In this document: positions 7,803 through 18,071 of the stretch, in pieces
How positions within the stretch are numbered: position 1 is the stretch's first letter
Layout: every line of letters starts with the position of its first letter
Assembly: GCF_003852895.1 (NCBI RefSeq)
Contig: NZ_QUSW01000002.1
Location: 434,001 to 498,000 of the forward strand
DNA from: Rhizobacter terrae
Lineage (GTDB): Bacteria > Pseudomonadota > Gammaproteobacteria > Burkholderiales > Burkholderiaceae_C
Reading direction: 5' to 3'
DNA: 64,000 nt
Notes under the pieces: generated by a model
The model's database searches: none
The model's input: only the letters and a program-made list of their open reading frames with translations
What the model was told of the DNA's origin: nothing
Made by a program: the position numbers and the translations under genes

Positions 7803-8189
7803 TCAATACACGCCAACGACCCGGCTGATCTTGCCGTCTTCGAGCGTGATCGTGTCGACACCACGAGCCAAAGTCTTGTCCCCCTGGGTCACGACGAAGT
7901 GCAGGACGAGGTGCCCTTCGTCGTCCACCGCGACCTCGGTGCCCGGCGCCTTCCTGAAGCGCAAGCCTTTCAAGGATTGAAGGAAGGCCAGGTAGCCTTC
8001 GGTCGTCGTTGGTTCTCCCGACAAGTTCGGCCCCTGAACCACGAAGCGCGGCGTGAACAGGCGCTCGATGCCTTCGATGGACGGCGTGTCGTGCAAGGTG
8101 ACGTAGTCGTCCACCAGTCGAAGCAGGCTGGGGTCGGTGCAAGCGGCGGTGGCGAGTGTGGCGGCGGCGAGCGCAGCGGTGAATGTCAT
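7803..8189 (-). CDS. secreted NTF2-like (SnoaL-type) protein
   Basis: 128 residues with a short N-terminal hydrophobic segment (AALAAATLATAAC), then LVDDYVTLHDTPSIEGIERLFTPRFVVQG and a repeated beta pattern (VDDEGHLVLHFVVTQGDKTLARGVDTITLEDGKISRVVGVY) typical of the NTF2/SnoaL fold. No catalytic residues can be assigned. ATG 8189 has an AGGAG site 7 bases upstream; longer in-frame starts exist without one. It diverges from the XRE regulator at 8310, which may control it. Confidence 0.65.
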   Translation of the reverse strand: MTFTAALAAATLATAACTDPSLLRLVDDYVTLHDTPSIEGIERLFTPRFVVQGPNLSGEPTTTEGYLAFLQSLKGLRFRKAPGTEVAVDDEGHLVLHFVVTQGDKTLARGVDTITLEDGKISRVVGVY

Positions 8190-8296
8190 CGTGGTCTCCT
8201 GAAAGAGGTGTGCAAGTCGCACGGCCGGCATGGTCTGGCGCTGCATCGATCGCGTCGATGACCTCGCAGGTAATGCGATGGGCGCAGCGTCCTGTC

Positions 8297-8302
8297 TACG
8301 AT
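8297..8302 (+). promoter_or_regulatory. -10 box TACGAT of a probable leaderless transcript
   Basis: TACGAT ends 7 bases before ATG 8310 of the XRE gene, which would put the transcription start at or next to the start codon. No ribosome binding site is seen. The same arrangement occurs at several genes in this window. Confidence 0.4.
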
Positions 8303-8309
8303 GCGGCCC

Positions 8310-9122
8310 ATGCACACCACGCCGATGTCCACACCGCTTCCCTCCTTCGGCCACGCGCTGCGCCAATGGCGCGGCCAGCGTCGGCTCACGCAGCTCGACC
8401 TCTCACTGCAGGCCGGCGTGTCGGCACGGCACCTGAGCTTCGTGGAGACGGGCCGCGCCTCGCCCAGCCGCGAGATGGTGCTGCGGCTGGCGCACTGTCT
8501 GAGCGTTCCCATGCGCGAACGCAATGCCTGGCTGGTGGCCGCCGGCTTTGCGCCGATGTACCGCGAACGTTCGCTGGATGATCCCGCGCTCGCTGATGCA
8601 ATGAGGTCCGTGCAGCGCCTGCTCGATGCGCAGTCGCCCTTCCCCGCCATGGCGATGGACCGGCACTGGAACGTGGTAGCCAGCAACGTCGCCACCCAGC
8701 GCGTGCTGTCCGGCGGCTCGCCCTCCTTGCTCGCATCGCCCAACGTGATGCGCCTGTGCCATCACCCCGAGGGCCTGGCGCCGCGCATCGCCAACCTTTC
8801 GCAGGTGCGCGAGAACCATGCCCTGCGGCTCGCCCAGCAATTGCAGGCCAGCCATGACCCGGTGCTCGCCGACATGCTCGAGGAACTTCGCCGCTACCCG
8901 CTGCCGGCCGCGCGTCAGACGCAGCGCATGGATGGCGAGCACACGGGCATCGTCGCGCCCTTCCAGCTCGAATCGGACGAAGGCCTGCTCAGCTTCTTCA
9001 CCACGAGCGCGGTGTTCGGCTCGGTGGCGGACATCACCTTGTCAGAGCTGGCAGTGGAAAGCTTCCTGCCGGCGGACGAGGCGACGGCGCAAGCGGTGCG
9101 GCGGATCGTCCTAGAGGACTGA
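8310..9122 (+). CDS. XRE family regulator with MmyB-type ligand-binding domain
   Basis: About 270 residues. The N-terminal helix-turn-helix (FGHALRQWRGQRRLTQLDLSLQAGVSARHLSFVETGRASPSREMVLRLA) is followed from about residue 100 by an MmyB-like PAS domain (FPAMAMDRHWNVVASN, then GLLSFFTTSAVFGSVADITLSELAVESFLPADEAT), a binding pocket that may hold a fatty-acid-like ligand. ATG 8310 is chosen because a -10 box would place the transcript start there; ATG 8325 is also possible. Its 3' end overlaps the convergent membrane-protein gene by 12 bases. The likely target is the divergent NTF2-like gene. Confidence 0.82.
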   Translation: MHTTPMSTPLPSFGHALRQWRGQRRLTQLDLSLQAGVSARHLSFVETGRASPSREMVLRLAHCLSVPMRERNAWLVAAGFAPMYRERSLDDPALADAMRSVQRLLDAQSPFPAMAMDRHWNVVASNVATQRVLSGGSPSLLASPNVMRLCHHPEGLAPRIANLSQVRENHALRLAQQLQASHDPVLADMLEELRRYPLPAARQTQRMDGEHTGIVAPFQLESDEGLLSFFTTSAVFGSVADITLSELAVESFLPADEATAQAVRRIVLED

Positions 9123-9905
9123 GGACGGCTCGCCCGCGGCCTGCGCCGGTCGCGCATGAATGGCATAGGCCACTTGCGCCAGGAGCAAGGCCGCCAGCCA
9201 GGCCAGCACATAGGACTGCAGCGTCCCCAGCACCGGCAGCATCACGACCAGCACCACGAAGAAGGTGACGAAGCCGAACATGCCCTGCACGAAGCCGCGC
9301 AGCAACTCGATCGTCGCGTCCGGCCCATGCCGCGACAGCGTGAAGCAGGGCAGCACGTTGCCGGTGATGGGCAGCGCCAGCAGCAGCCCGCTCACCGCTG
9401 CGGGAAAGGCCGACGCGCTGAAGATGAGCGCGGCCGCCAAGGCCATTGCCGCGGCCACGCGCAAGGCCAGCTCGATGCGCGGAATGGTCAGCGCCGTCCG
9501 CTCATGGCGGTGCGCCGGCATCAGGCGCATGCCGGCCAGCGGCGACACCACCGCCAGCAGGCCGGCCGCCCAGGCCGGCAGGTGCAGCCAGATCAGCAGC
9601 GCGCCCAGCGTGAGGAACGCGAGGTTGGCCGCGACGAGCGAGCCCGGCCAGCCGATGCGCCCAGACGCCCGCGCGAACACCACCATGTGCGCCACCATCG
9701 CCGGAAAGGCGACCAGTGTGGCGAGTGCGATGTCGCGGCCGTGTTCGGCCGACGACTGCATCAGCACGAAGCCCATGATGGGCCCCGCGATCATCGGCAT
9801 GCCGGACAAGGTGCCGGCCACACCGTGGCCGAAGCGCCTGGAAACAAGCGACGCACCGAGGACGACGAAGGCCACGAGGGCGAGCTTGAGCAGCAGCATG
9901 GGCAT
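9111..9905 (-). CDS. polytopic membrane protein of unknown function
   Basis: 264 residues, almost all hydrophobic, with about eight predicted membrane segments arranged as two similar halves; each half has a Gly/Pro-rich loop (AGTLSGMPMIAGPIMGF and AVSGLLLALPITGNVLPCF). The repeat suggests a small transporter. It starts 12 bases after the 5-oxoprolinase stop, so it is probably the last gene of that operon. I do not recognise the family with certainty; export or import of an operon-related metabolite is a guess from position. Confidence 0.65.
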   Translation of the reverse strand: MPMLLLKLALVAFVVLGASLVSRRFGHGVAGTLSGMPMIAGPIMGFVLMQSSAEHGRDIALATLVAFPAMVAHMVVFARASGRIGWPGSLVAANLAFLTLGALLIWLHLPAWAAGLLAVVSPLAGMRLMPAHRHERTALTIPRIELALRVAAAMALAAALIFSASAFPAAVSGLLLALPITGNVLPCFTLSRHGPDATIELLRGFVQGMFGFVTFFVVLVVMLPVLGTLQSYVLAWLAALLLAQVAYAIHARPAQAAGEPSSVL

Positions 9906-9917
9906 CGGGGAATTGGA

Positions 9918-12900
9918 TCACGCCCCGTAGCCGCCACCTCCCGGCGTCTCGATCACGAACACGTCGCCCGGCTCCATCTCGGTCGAGCCGATGTGGTCCA
10001 GCACCTCCACGCGGCCATCCGCACGCTCCACCTTGTTCACGCCCGGCTGCCCCGGCTGCCCCCCCGCCACGCCGAAGGCACCGCTGTGCCGCCCGTTGGA
10101 CAGGATCGACGCCGTCATCTTCTCCAGGAAGCGCACGCGCCGGATGCCGCCGTCGCCGCCGCGGTGCTTGCCCGCGCCGCCCGAACCCTTGCGGATCTCG
10201 TAGCTGTCCAGGCGCACCGGGAAGCGGAACTCCAGCACTTCCGGATCGGTGAGGCGCGAGTTGGTCATGTGGGTCTGCACCACGCTCGTGCCGTCGAAGT
10301 CAGGGCCGGCGCCCGATCCGCCGGAGATGGTCTCGTAGTACTGGTGCCTGTCGTTGCCGAAGGTGAAGTTGTTCATCGTGCACTGGCCGGCCGACATGAC
10401 GCCCAGCGCGCCGTACAGCGCGTTGGTGATGCAGGTGGAGGTCTCCACGTTGCCCGCCACCACCGAGGCCGGCGGGCGCGGGTTGAGCATGGAGCCTTCG
10501 GGCACGATGACCTTCAGCGGCTTCAGGCAGCCCGCGTTCAGCGGGATGTCGTCGTTCACCAGCGTGCGGAACACGTACAGCACCGCCGCCATGCACACCG
10601 CCTTGGGCGCGTTGAAGTTGTTGGTCAGTTGCGCCGATGTGCCGGTGAAGTCGATGACCGCGCTGCGGCCGGCGGCGTCCACCTGGATGTCCACGTGGAT
10701 GCGCGCGCCGTTGTCCAGCGGCAGCGTGAAGCTGCCATCCCTGAGCTTTGTAATGACGCGGCGCACCGACTCTTCCGCGTTGTCCTGGACGTGGCGCATG
10801 TACGCCTGCACGACATCGAGCCCGAACTGCGCGACCATCTTGCGCAGCTCCTGAACGCCCTTCTCGTTGGCCGCGATCTGGGCCTTCAGGTCGGCGATGT
10901 TCTGCTCCGGATTGCGCGAAGGATGTTCGCCGCTGCGCAGCAGCGCGAGCATCTCCTGCTCCAGCAAGCGTCCGCGCGACACCAGCTTCACGTTGTCGAT
11001 CTGCACGCCCTCTTCCTCGATGCGCGTGGAGAACGGCGGCATGGAGCCCGGCGTCGTGCCGCCGATGTCGGCATGGTGGCCGCGCGAGCCGACGTAGAAG
11101 AGGATCTTGTCGCCCTTGTCGTCGAACACCGGCGTGACCACCGTCACGTCCGGCAGGTGCGTGCCGCCGTGGTACGGATCATTGAGCACGAACACGTCGC
11201 CCGGCGACATCTGGCCGGCATTGCCGTTGATCACCGTGCGGATAGATTCGCTCATCGAGCCCAGGTGCACCGGCATGTGCGGTGCGTTGGCGATGAGGTT
11301 GCCCTCGGCATCGAAGAGCGCGCAGGAGAAGTCCAGCCGTTCCTTGATGTTCACCGAGTAGGCGGTGTTCTGCAGCTGCAGGCCCATCTGCTCGGCGATG
11401 TTCATGAAGAGGTTGTTGAAGACCTCCAGCATCACCGGGTCCACCGAGGTGCCGATGGCCTTGCGGGCCTCGCGCGGCTGCACGCGGTCGAGCACGAGGT
11501 GGTCGAGGTCGGTGACGCGCGCGCGCCAGCCGGGTTCGACCACGGTGGTGGCGTTCTTCTCCGCGATGATGGCCGGGCCGTCGATGAACTGGCCGGGCTT
11601 GGCCTGTTCGCGCACGATGAGCGCGGCATCCCACCAGCGGCCGTTGCTGAACATCTGCACCGTCTCGGCGACCGGCGCCTTGGCTTCGGCCCCCACCGCC
11701 ACGCGCGGCTCGGCCGGCGCATCGCCCGCGCCCACGGCCTCCACCGACACGGCCTCGACGATCAGGCGGCGCTCGCTCATCAGGAAGGCGAAGCGCTGGC
11801 GGTAGGCGTCCTCGAAGGACTGCTGGATCTGCCCCGCCGTGCCAAAGGGCACGACCAGCGCGGAATCGGTGCCTTCGTAGCGAAGGTGCACGCGGCGGTG
11901 CACCACCACCTGTCCGCCGGTCACACCCTGGCGGTTGAGCTCGCCTTGCGCGTCGGCGGCGAGCACGTCCAGGCGCGCCGCCACGGCCGCCAGCGACGAC
12001 GACAAGGGCTGCTCGATCGCTGCCTCGCGGATCACGTTCTGGTCGGCCAGGCCCATGCCGTAGGCCGACAGCACGCCGGCCAGCGGGTGCGCGAACACGC
12101 GGTTCATGCCCAGCGCATCGGCCACGCGGCAGGCATGCTGGCCGCCGGCGCCGCCGAAGGTCTGCAAGGTGTAGCGCGTCACGTCGTAGCCGCGCGCCAC
12201 CGAGATCTTCTTGATGGCATTGGCCATCGCGCCCACGGCAATGTCGATGAAGCCTTCGGCCACTTCCTCGGGCGCGCGCTTCGTGCCGGTGGACTTTTCG
12301 ATGGCGTTGGCCATCTCGGTGAACTTCTTCACCACCACCTCGCGGTCCAGCGACTCGTCGGCCGCCGGCCCGAACACCTTCGGGAAGTAGCGCGGCTGGA
12401 TCTTGCCGACCATCACGTTCGCATCGGTCACCGCCAGCGGCCCGCCGCGGCGGTAGCTGGCCGGGCCGGGATTGGCACCGGCACTCTCGGGGCCGGCACG
12501 GAACCGCGCACCGTCGAAGCTGAGGATGGAGCCGCCGCCGGCCGCCACGGTGTGGATGCTCATCATCGGCGCACGCATGCGCACGCCGGCCACCTGCGTC
12601 TCGAAGGCGCGCTCGAACTCGCCGGCGAAGTGGCTCACGTCGGTGGACGTGCCGCCCATGTCGAAGCCGATGACATGGCCGAAGTCGGCCAGTTGCGCCG
12701 TGCGCACCATGCCCACGATGCCGCCCGCCGGGCCGGACAGGATCGCGTCCTTGCCCTGGAAGGAGCGCGCATCGGTGAGGCCGCCGGAGGACTGCATGAA
12801 GAACAGCTTCACACCCGGCATCTCGCTGGACACCTGCTCCACGTAGCGGCGCAGGATGGGCGAGAGGTAGGCATCCACCACCGTCGTGTCGCCGCGGCTC

Positions 12901-13526
12901 ACCAGCTTCATCAGCGGACTCACTTCATGCGACACGCTGATCTGCGGGAAGCCGATCTCGCCGGCGATGCGCTTGGCGGCGAGCTCATGCTCGGTGAAGC
13001 GGTAGCCGTGCATGAAGACGATGGCCACGCTGCGGATGCCCGCATCAAAGGCGGCCTTCAGCTCGGAACGCAGGTGCGCCTGGTCCAGCGGCTGCACCAC
13101 TTCGCCATCGGCACCCACGCGCTCCTTCGCCTCGATCACGCGCGAGTACAGCAACTCGGGCAGCTGGATGTTGCAGTCGAAGATGCGCGGACGGTCCTGA
13201 TAGGCGATGCGCAGCGCGTCGCGGAAACCCTGCGTCGTCACCAGCAGCGTGGGCTCGCCCTTGCGCTCCAGCAGCGCATTGGTGGCCACCGTCGTGCCCA
13301 TCTTCACGCACTCCACCAGCTCGGGCGTGATGGCCTCGCCCCGCTGGAGCCCCAGCAGGTGGCGGATGCCGGCCACGGCCGCATCGCGGTACTGCTCAGG
13401 GTTCTCCGACAGCAGCTTGTGCGTGGTGAGCGAGCCATCCGGCCGCTTGGCCACGATGTCGGTGAACGTGCCGCCGCGGTCGATCCAGAACTGCCAACGG
13501 TCCGCGCTGCGAGGGGTCTCTTGCAT
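9918..13526 (-). CDS. 5-oxoprolinase (ATP-hydrolysing), fused HyuA-HyuB type
   Basis: 1202 residues. The N-terminal HyuA-like half (1-680) has the acetate-kinase-fold ATP site ([18 protein letters not shown] near 12, and [15 protein letters not shown]). The C-terminal HyuB-like half (about 690-1200) starts with [25 protein letters not shown] and includes [15 protein letters not shown] and [11 protein letters not shown]. One-chain proteins of this length are 5-oxoprolinases, which open 5-oxo-L-proline to L-glutamate at the cost of ATP; hydantoinase proteins are usually two chains. It lies in an operon with an importer and a D-glutamate-cyclase-family gene. Another cyclic amide substrate cannot be excluded. 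Confidence 0.88.
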   Translation of the reverse strand: MQETPRSADRWQFWIDRGGTFTDIVAKRPDGSLTTHKLLSENPEQYRDAAVAGIRHLLGLQRGEAITPELVECVKMGTTVATNALLERKGEPTLLVTTQGFRDALRIAYQDRPRIFDCNIQLPELLYSRVIEAKERVGADGEVVQPLDQAHLRSELKAAFDAGIRSVAIVFMHGYRFTEHELAAKRIAGEIGFPQISVSHEVSPLMKLVSRGDTTVVDAYLSPILRRYVEQVSSEMPGVKLFFMQSSGGLTDARSFQGKDAILSGPAGGIVGMVRTAQLADFGHVIGFDMGGTSTDVSHFAGEFERAFETQVAGVRMRAPMMSIHTVAAGGGSILSFDGARFRAGPESAGANPGPASYRRGGPLAVTDANVMVGKIQPRYFPKVFGPAADESLDREVVVKKFTEMANAIEKSTGTKRAPEEVAEGFIDIAVGAMANAIKKISVARGYDVTRYTLQTFGGAGGQHACRVADALGMNRVFAHPLAGVLSAYGMGLADQNVIREAAIEQPLSSSLAAVAARLDVLAADAQGELNRQGVTGGQVVVHRRVHLRYEGTDSALVVPFGTAGQIQQSFEDAYRQRFAFLMSERRLIVEAVSVEAVGAGDAPAEPRVAVGAEAKAPVAETVQMFSNGRWWDAALIVREQAKPGQFIDGPAIIAEKNATTVVEPGWRARVTDLDHLVLDRVQPREARKAIGTSVDPVMLEVFNNLFMNIAEQMGLQLQNTAYSVNIKERLDFSCALFDAEGNLIANAPHMPVHLGSMSESIRTVINGNAGQMSPGDVFVLNDPYHGGTHLPDVTVVTPVFDDKGDKILFYVGSRGHHADIGGTTPGSMPPFSTRIEEEGVQIDNVKLVSRGRLLEQEMLALLRSGEHPSRNPEQNIADLKAQIAANEKGVQELRKMVAQFGLDVVQAYMRHVQDNAEESVRRVITKLRDGSFTLPLDNGARIHVDIQVDAAGRSAVIDFTGTSAQLTNNFNAPKAVCMAAVLYVFRTLVNDDIPLNAGCLKPLKVIVPEGSMLNPRPPASVVAGNVETSTCITNALYGALGVMSAGQCTMNNFTFGNDRHQYYETISGGSGAGPDFDGTSVVQTHMTNSRLTDPEVLEFRFPVRLDSYEIRKGSGGAGKHRGGDGGIRRVRFLEKMTASILSNGRHSGAFGVAGGQPGQPGVNKVERADGRVEVLDHIGSTEMEPGDVFVIETPGGGGYGA

Positions 13527-13570
13527 GTCGTTCTTTCAGTCAGAAGATGTAGTAGCCCATGGCGCACTCT

Positions 13571-14557
13571 CTATGCCTGGGTGAAATAAGGGATGAACAC
13601 GCCGTTCGCCTCGGGGCCCACCTGGCGCACCCATTCCAGCGAGAAGCGTTCGCCCATCCGTTTCAGGTCGATGTTGAAGTCGCGCGGCACGCGCTCGATC
13701 TTCATGCCGTTGCGGCGCAGTTCCTCCACCGATTCGAAGGCCAGCCGCTCGCTGGTTTCCCAGCCGCGCTGCTCGGCGGCGCTGGCCGCGCGCAGCAGGG
13801 CGTCGCGCGCCAGCGGCTCCAGCTCGGCCATGGCCTTCGCGTTGGCGAACACCACGTTCTTCGGGAACCACGCGTTGATCTCATAGAAGTACTTCACGTG
13901 GCTCCACACCTTGTTCTCGACGCCCGTGACGGCCGAGGTGATCATGTTGTCCACCCGCCCCTCGGCGAAGGCCTTGCCCACCTCGACCATCGGCACGTCC
14001 ACGCCCTGCGCCTGCATGAGCGCGGCGATGCGCGCCGTCGTCGAGTTGTAGGTGCGCATGCGCGTGCCCTTGAAGTCGGCGATGCCCGTCACCGGCTTGC
14101 TCGAATACAAACCCTGCGGCGGCCACGGCACCGCGTACAGCAGCACCAGCCCGCGCTCCTGGAAGTGCTTCTCCAGCATGGGGCGCTGGTGCTTCCACAT
14201 GCGCCTGGCATCCGCATAGCTGCTCACGATGAAGGGCACCGAGTCGGCCCCTGCCAGCGGAATCTCGCCCGTCATGCTGGTGAGGATGGACTCGCCCGCC
14301 TGCGCCTTGCCCGACTCCACCGCCGAGCGGATGTCGTTGAGCTTGGCCAGCGTGTTGTTGGGATGGATGTCGATGACGAAGGATCCCTGGGTGGCCACCC
14401 CCACCTCGCGTGCCAGCGTGCTGATGTTCTGCGTGTGGAAGGATTCGGCCCGGTAGCCCGTGGCCAGCTTCCAAGAACTCAGCGCCTTTGCCTGTGGCAG
14501 CAGCAGTCCCCCCAGGGTGGCCGCAGCAAAGCTGCGGCGCGTGATCAGCGTACTCAT
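13571..14557 (-). CDS. TRAP transporter receptor (DctP family), orphan
   Basis: 328 residues. A Tat signal is visible (TRRSFAAATLGGLLLPQAKA), and the mature part has the DctP fold: LATGYRAESFHTQN, VDIHPNNTLAKLNDIRSAVESGKAQAGE, and KGTRMRTYNSTTARIAALMQAQGVDVPMVEVGKAF, with Arg in the position that usually holds the carboxylate of the ligand (MRTYN). There are no dctQ or dctM membrane genes nearby; instead it sits between livF and 5-oxoprolinase. It may serve a TRAP permease elsewhere. An acid ligand such as 5-oxoproline is plausible. Confidence 0.85.
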   Translation of the reverse strand: MSTLITRRSFAAATLGGLLLPQAKALSSWKLATGYRAESFHTQNISTLAREVGVATQGSFVIDIHPNNTLAKLNDIRSAVESGKAQAGESILTSMTGEIPLAGADSVPFIVSSYADARRMWKHQRPMLEKHFQERGLVLLYAVPWPPQGLYSSKPVTGIADFKGTRMRTYNSTTARIAALMQAQGVDVPMVEVGKAFAEGRVDNMITSAVTGVENKVWSHVKYFYEINAWFPKNVVFANAKAMAELEPLARDALLRAASAAEQRGWETSERLAFESVEELRRNGMKIERVPRDFNIDLKRMGERFSLEWVRQVGPEANGVFIPYFTQA

Positions 14558-14599
14558 CGTCGTGTCCTTTCACCAACAAGTCCACAAACCGGTTCGAGT

Positions 14600-15306
<707 letters not shown>

Positions 15307-15310
<4 letters not shown>

Positions 15311-16020
15311 TCCCCCAGGTAGGCTGCGATCACGCGCTCGTCCTGCGAGACTTGCGCAGGCGTGCCATCGGCGATCTTCTTGCCGTAGTCCAGCACCACG
15401 ATGCGGTCGGCAATCGGCATGATTCCTTCGAGCACGTGCTCGACGATCAGGCAGGAGATGCCTTGCCCGCGGATCTTCAGCACCACGTCCACCGCCTCGC
15501 GAACCTCGGTCGGGTTGAGGCCCGCCATCACTTCATCCATCAGCAGCAGCTTGGGCTTCAGCGCCAGGGCACGCGCCACGGCCAGGCGACGCTGCTCGCT
15601 CACGGTGAGCGTGCCGGCGGCGCGGTCGGCGTGGCGCGCAAGGCCCACGAACTCCAGCAGCTCCATGGCCTTGGACCGCGCGATCGCCGTGTTGCGGCTG
15701 AGCATGAGCGCGCCCACCATCACGTTCTCGCAGGCGGTCATGCTGGTGAAGGTGCGCGCCACCTGGAAGGTGCGGCCGATGCCGACCTGCGCGCAGCGCT
15801 CCGGCGGCAGGCCATGCACGGCCTGGCCGTCGAGCAGGATCTCGCCTTGCGTTGGCGCGAAGTAGCCGGCCACGCAGTTGAACATCGTGGTCTTGCCCGC
15901 GCCGTTCGGTCCGATCAGGCCGACGATCTGTCCGCGGCCCACGCTGAAGGACACGTCGTCGTTGGCCACGAGGCCGCCGAAGCGCTTGGTGACGTTCTTG
16001 ACTTCAAGCAGGGTGCTCAT
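15307..16020 (-). CDS. livG: branched-chain-type ABC transporter ATPase (LivG)
   Basis: 237 residues. Walker A is GPNGAGKTT (near 37-45), the Q-loop region reads IGRTFQVARTF, and Walker B is LLLMDEVMAGLNP with IVEHVLEGIMPIADRIVVLDYG after it. The ABC signature is LTVSEQRRLAVARAL where LivG usually has LSYGEQRR, so the central glycine is replaced by serine. The start at 16020 (MSTLLEVKNV) is taken as it overlaps livM by ATGA. It pairs with LivF on the LivHM membrane subunits. Confidence 0.9.
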
Positions 16021-17084
16021 GCCTGGCCCTCCCCCTTGCTGCTGCGGCGCGCAAACCGCGACCAGAGTTCCTTGCCCCAGCCCAGCAGGCCGCTCGGCTT
16101 GTAGACGGCGATCGCGATGATGATCACGGCCTGCACGATCATGTCCGTGCCGCGTCCCGTGCCGCCGAAGGCGATGCGCGAGCCTTCCTCGATCAGCGTG
16201 AAGGCCGTGGCCCCCACCACCGGGCCGAACAACGAGCCCACGCCACCCAGGATGGACACCAGCGCCATCTTGATGGACAGCCCCGTGTGCAGCACCGAGT
16301 TCGGGTCGATGTACAGCTCCTTCTGCGCATAGAGGCTGCCGCCCAGTGCCGCGAGGAAGGTGGAGAAGCCCAGCGCGACCAGCTTGTACTTCGTGAGGCT
16401 CACGCCCAGGCTGCGTGCCGCATCGGGCTCGTCCTTGATGGCGCGGAAGTAGTAGCCCAGGAAGCTCCTGGAGATCCAGAAGTTCACGCCCAGGCTGATG
16501 GCGAGCAACCCCAGTGCCAGGTAGTAGTACGGCACCTTGGACGCGAAGATCATCGTGCCGATGCCCTGCTTGTCCATCGGGATGGTCAGGCCCACCGCCG
16601 AGCCCGCGAGGTCCCAGTTGTTGAACAGGATCTGGATCAGCTCGGCCACCGCGATGGTCGCCATCGTGAAGTAGTGGCCCTTGAGCCGGAAGCAGGGCCA
16701 GCCGATCACGGTGCCCACCGCCACCGACACCACGCCGCCGACCAGTGCGCCGATCCACGGGTTGAGCCCGAAGTTCATCAGCAGCATGGTCGAGGTGTAG
16801 GCGCCGATGCCGAAGAACGCGACGTGCCCGAGCGAGACCTGGCCGGCGAAGCCGCCCAGGATGTTCCACGCCACGCCCAGCTGCGCGGCCATGAGGATGA
16901 GGATCAGCAGGTTCTGGTGCGAGGGGCTGTCGACGAAATGCGGCAGCGCGAGCAGTGCCACGCCGGCGATGGCGCCGAGCACCAGGCTGCGGTTCAGGAA
17001 GGGTCGGCCGGCAGCGTCCTCGCGCGCCTTGGCCGCCATGGTGATGGTGTTCATGTCAGGTGATTCCTTGGTGGCCGGCTTCAT
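16017..17084 (-). CDS. livM: branched-chain-type ABC transporter permease (LivM)
   Basis: 355 residues with about eight to ten membrane segments and the LivM signature GGFAGQVSLGHVAFFGIGAYTS near residue 80 and GRSFLGYYFRAIKDEPDAARSLGVSLTKYKLVALGFS-like coupling loop that contacts the ATPases. ATG 17084 overlaps the livH stop as ATGA and is chosen; an internal ATG at 17054 with an AAGGA site is the alternative and would remove 10 polar residues. It forms the membrane channel with LivH. Confidence 0.9.
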   Translation of the reverse strand: MKPATKESPDMNTITMAAKAREDAAGRPFLNRSLVLGAIAGVALLALPHFVDSPSHQNLLILILMAAQLGVAWNILGGFAGQVSLGHVAFFGIGAYTSTMLLMNFGLNPWIGALVGGVVSVAVGTVIGWPCFRLKGHYFTMATIAVAELIQILFNNWDLAGSAVGLTIPMDKQGIGTMIFASKVPYYYLALGLLAISLGVNFWISRSFLGYYFRAIKDEPDAARSLGVSLTKYKLVALGFSTFLAALGGSLYAQKELYIDPNSVLHTGLSIKMALVSILGGVGSLFGPVVGATAFTLIEEGSRIAFGGTGRGTDMIVQAVIIIAIAVYKPSGLLGWGKELWSRFARRSSKGEGQA

Positions 17085-17953
17085 GTCTTGCCCATGAGGC
17101 CTTGGGGGCGCCAGATCAGCATCGCGAGGAAGAGTGCGAGCACGACGGCCATCTTGAATTGCGGTCCGAGCAGCAGCCCGCCCATCACCTCCACCACGCC
17201 GACGATGAGGCCCGCCCAGAAGGCGCCGGCCACGCTGCCGAAGCCGCCCAGGTTCACCACGACGAAGGCGATGAGGATGAAGTTCGCGCCGACCTCGGGA
17301 AAGATCGGGAAGAAGGTGGCCAGCAGCGCACCGGCCACGCCGGCACAGGCCGCGCCGATGCCCCAGGCCAGCGTGAACATGCGCTGCGAGTCGATGCCCA
17401 TGAGCTGGGCGGCTTCACGGTCGGCCGCCGTGGCTTCCAGCGCCGCGCCAGCGCGGGTCTTGCTGAGGAAGAGATACACCGCCACCGTGGTGAGCACCGC
17501 GCCCACGCCAGCGGCCAGTTGCGGCGTTCCAAGCTGCACGCCCAACAGCGAGAGGCTGCCCGACACGCTGGACTTGTCGATGGCGCGGTAGTCGGCCTTC
17601 CACAGGAACTGCGCCACGCCGCGCAGCAAAATCATCAGGCCGAAGGTCGTGAAGATCTGCGAGATCGGCGCCGCGCCGATGATGCGCTTGATGACCAGCC
17701 GGTACATCGCCGCGCCCACCACGAACAGGCCGATGGCCGAGATCGGCAGCGTGACGATCGGGTCCCAGTGCCACAGCGCGAACATCCAGAACGCCGAGTA
17801 CATGCCCAGCATCAGGAACTCGCCGTGCGAGAAGTTGGTGATCTCCATCACGCCGAAGATCAGCGTGAGGCCCACCGCCACCAGGGCATAGATCAGTCCG
17901 ATCAGGATGCCCGATGCGAGGGTCTGCAAAAGTATGTCTTGTGTCATGTCCAC
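17081..17953 (-). CDS. livH: branched-chain-type ABC transporter permease (LivH)
   Basis: 290 residues, eight or so membrane segments, with the LivH pattern SGILIGLIYALVAVGLTLIFGVMEITNFSHGEFLMLGMYSAF at the N-terminus and TAADREAAQLMGIDSQRMFTLAWGIGAACAGVAGALLA as the cytoplasmic coupling loop. It follows the binding-protein gene after a 118-base gap holding a strong hairpin and is coupled to livM by a 4-base overlap. Confidence 0.9.
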   Translation of the reverse strand: MDMTQDILLQTLASGILIGLIYALVAVGLTLIFGVMEITNFSHGEFLMLGMYSAFWMFALWHWDPIVTLPISAIGLFVVGAAMYRLVIKRIIGAAPISQIFTTFGLMILLRGVAQFLWKADYRAIDKSSVSGSLSLLGVQLGTPQLAAGVGAVLTTVAVYLFLSKTRAGAALEATAADREAAQLMGIDSQRMFTLAWGIGAACAGVAGALLATFFPIFPEVGANFILIAFVVVNLGGFGSVAGAFWAGLIVGVVEVMGGLLLGPQFKMAVVLALFLAMLIWRPQGLMGKT

Positions 17954-18000
17954 CTCTTGTGCTCATCGACCTTGAGTGACGCCGGCAAGGCTCCGCCCGG

Positions 18001-18020
18001 GCCCGGCCAGGCGGCCGGGC
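18001..18020 (-). terminator. intra-operon hairpin after the binding-protein gene
   Basis: An 8-bp perfect stem (GCCCGGCC / GGCCGGGC) with a four-base loop in the gap between the binding-protein stop and livH. A weaker GCGCC/GGCGC hairpin lies at about 18034-18051. There is no T-run. In many ABC operons such a hairpin protects the receptor mRNA or reduces read-through, so that the receptor is made in excess over the permease. Confidence 0.5.
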
Positions 18021-18071
18021 TGGTTTGTCACCGTGCGCCCTCAGGAGGCGCGATGAGTCAGATCACTGCAG

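Noticed and set aside
9156..13589. Very long open frame on the plus strand opposite the 5-oxoprolinase gene
   Set aside because: It is His/Arg/Gln-rich with no domain, and it mirrors the codon bias of the real minus-strand gene; long antisense frames are normal at this GC content.
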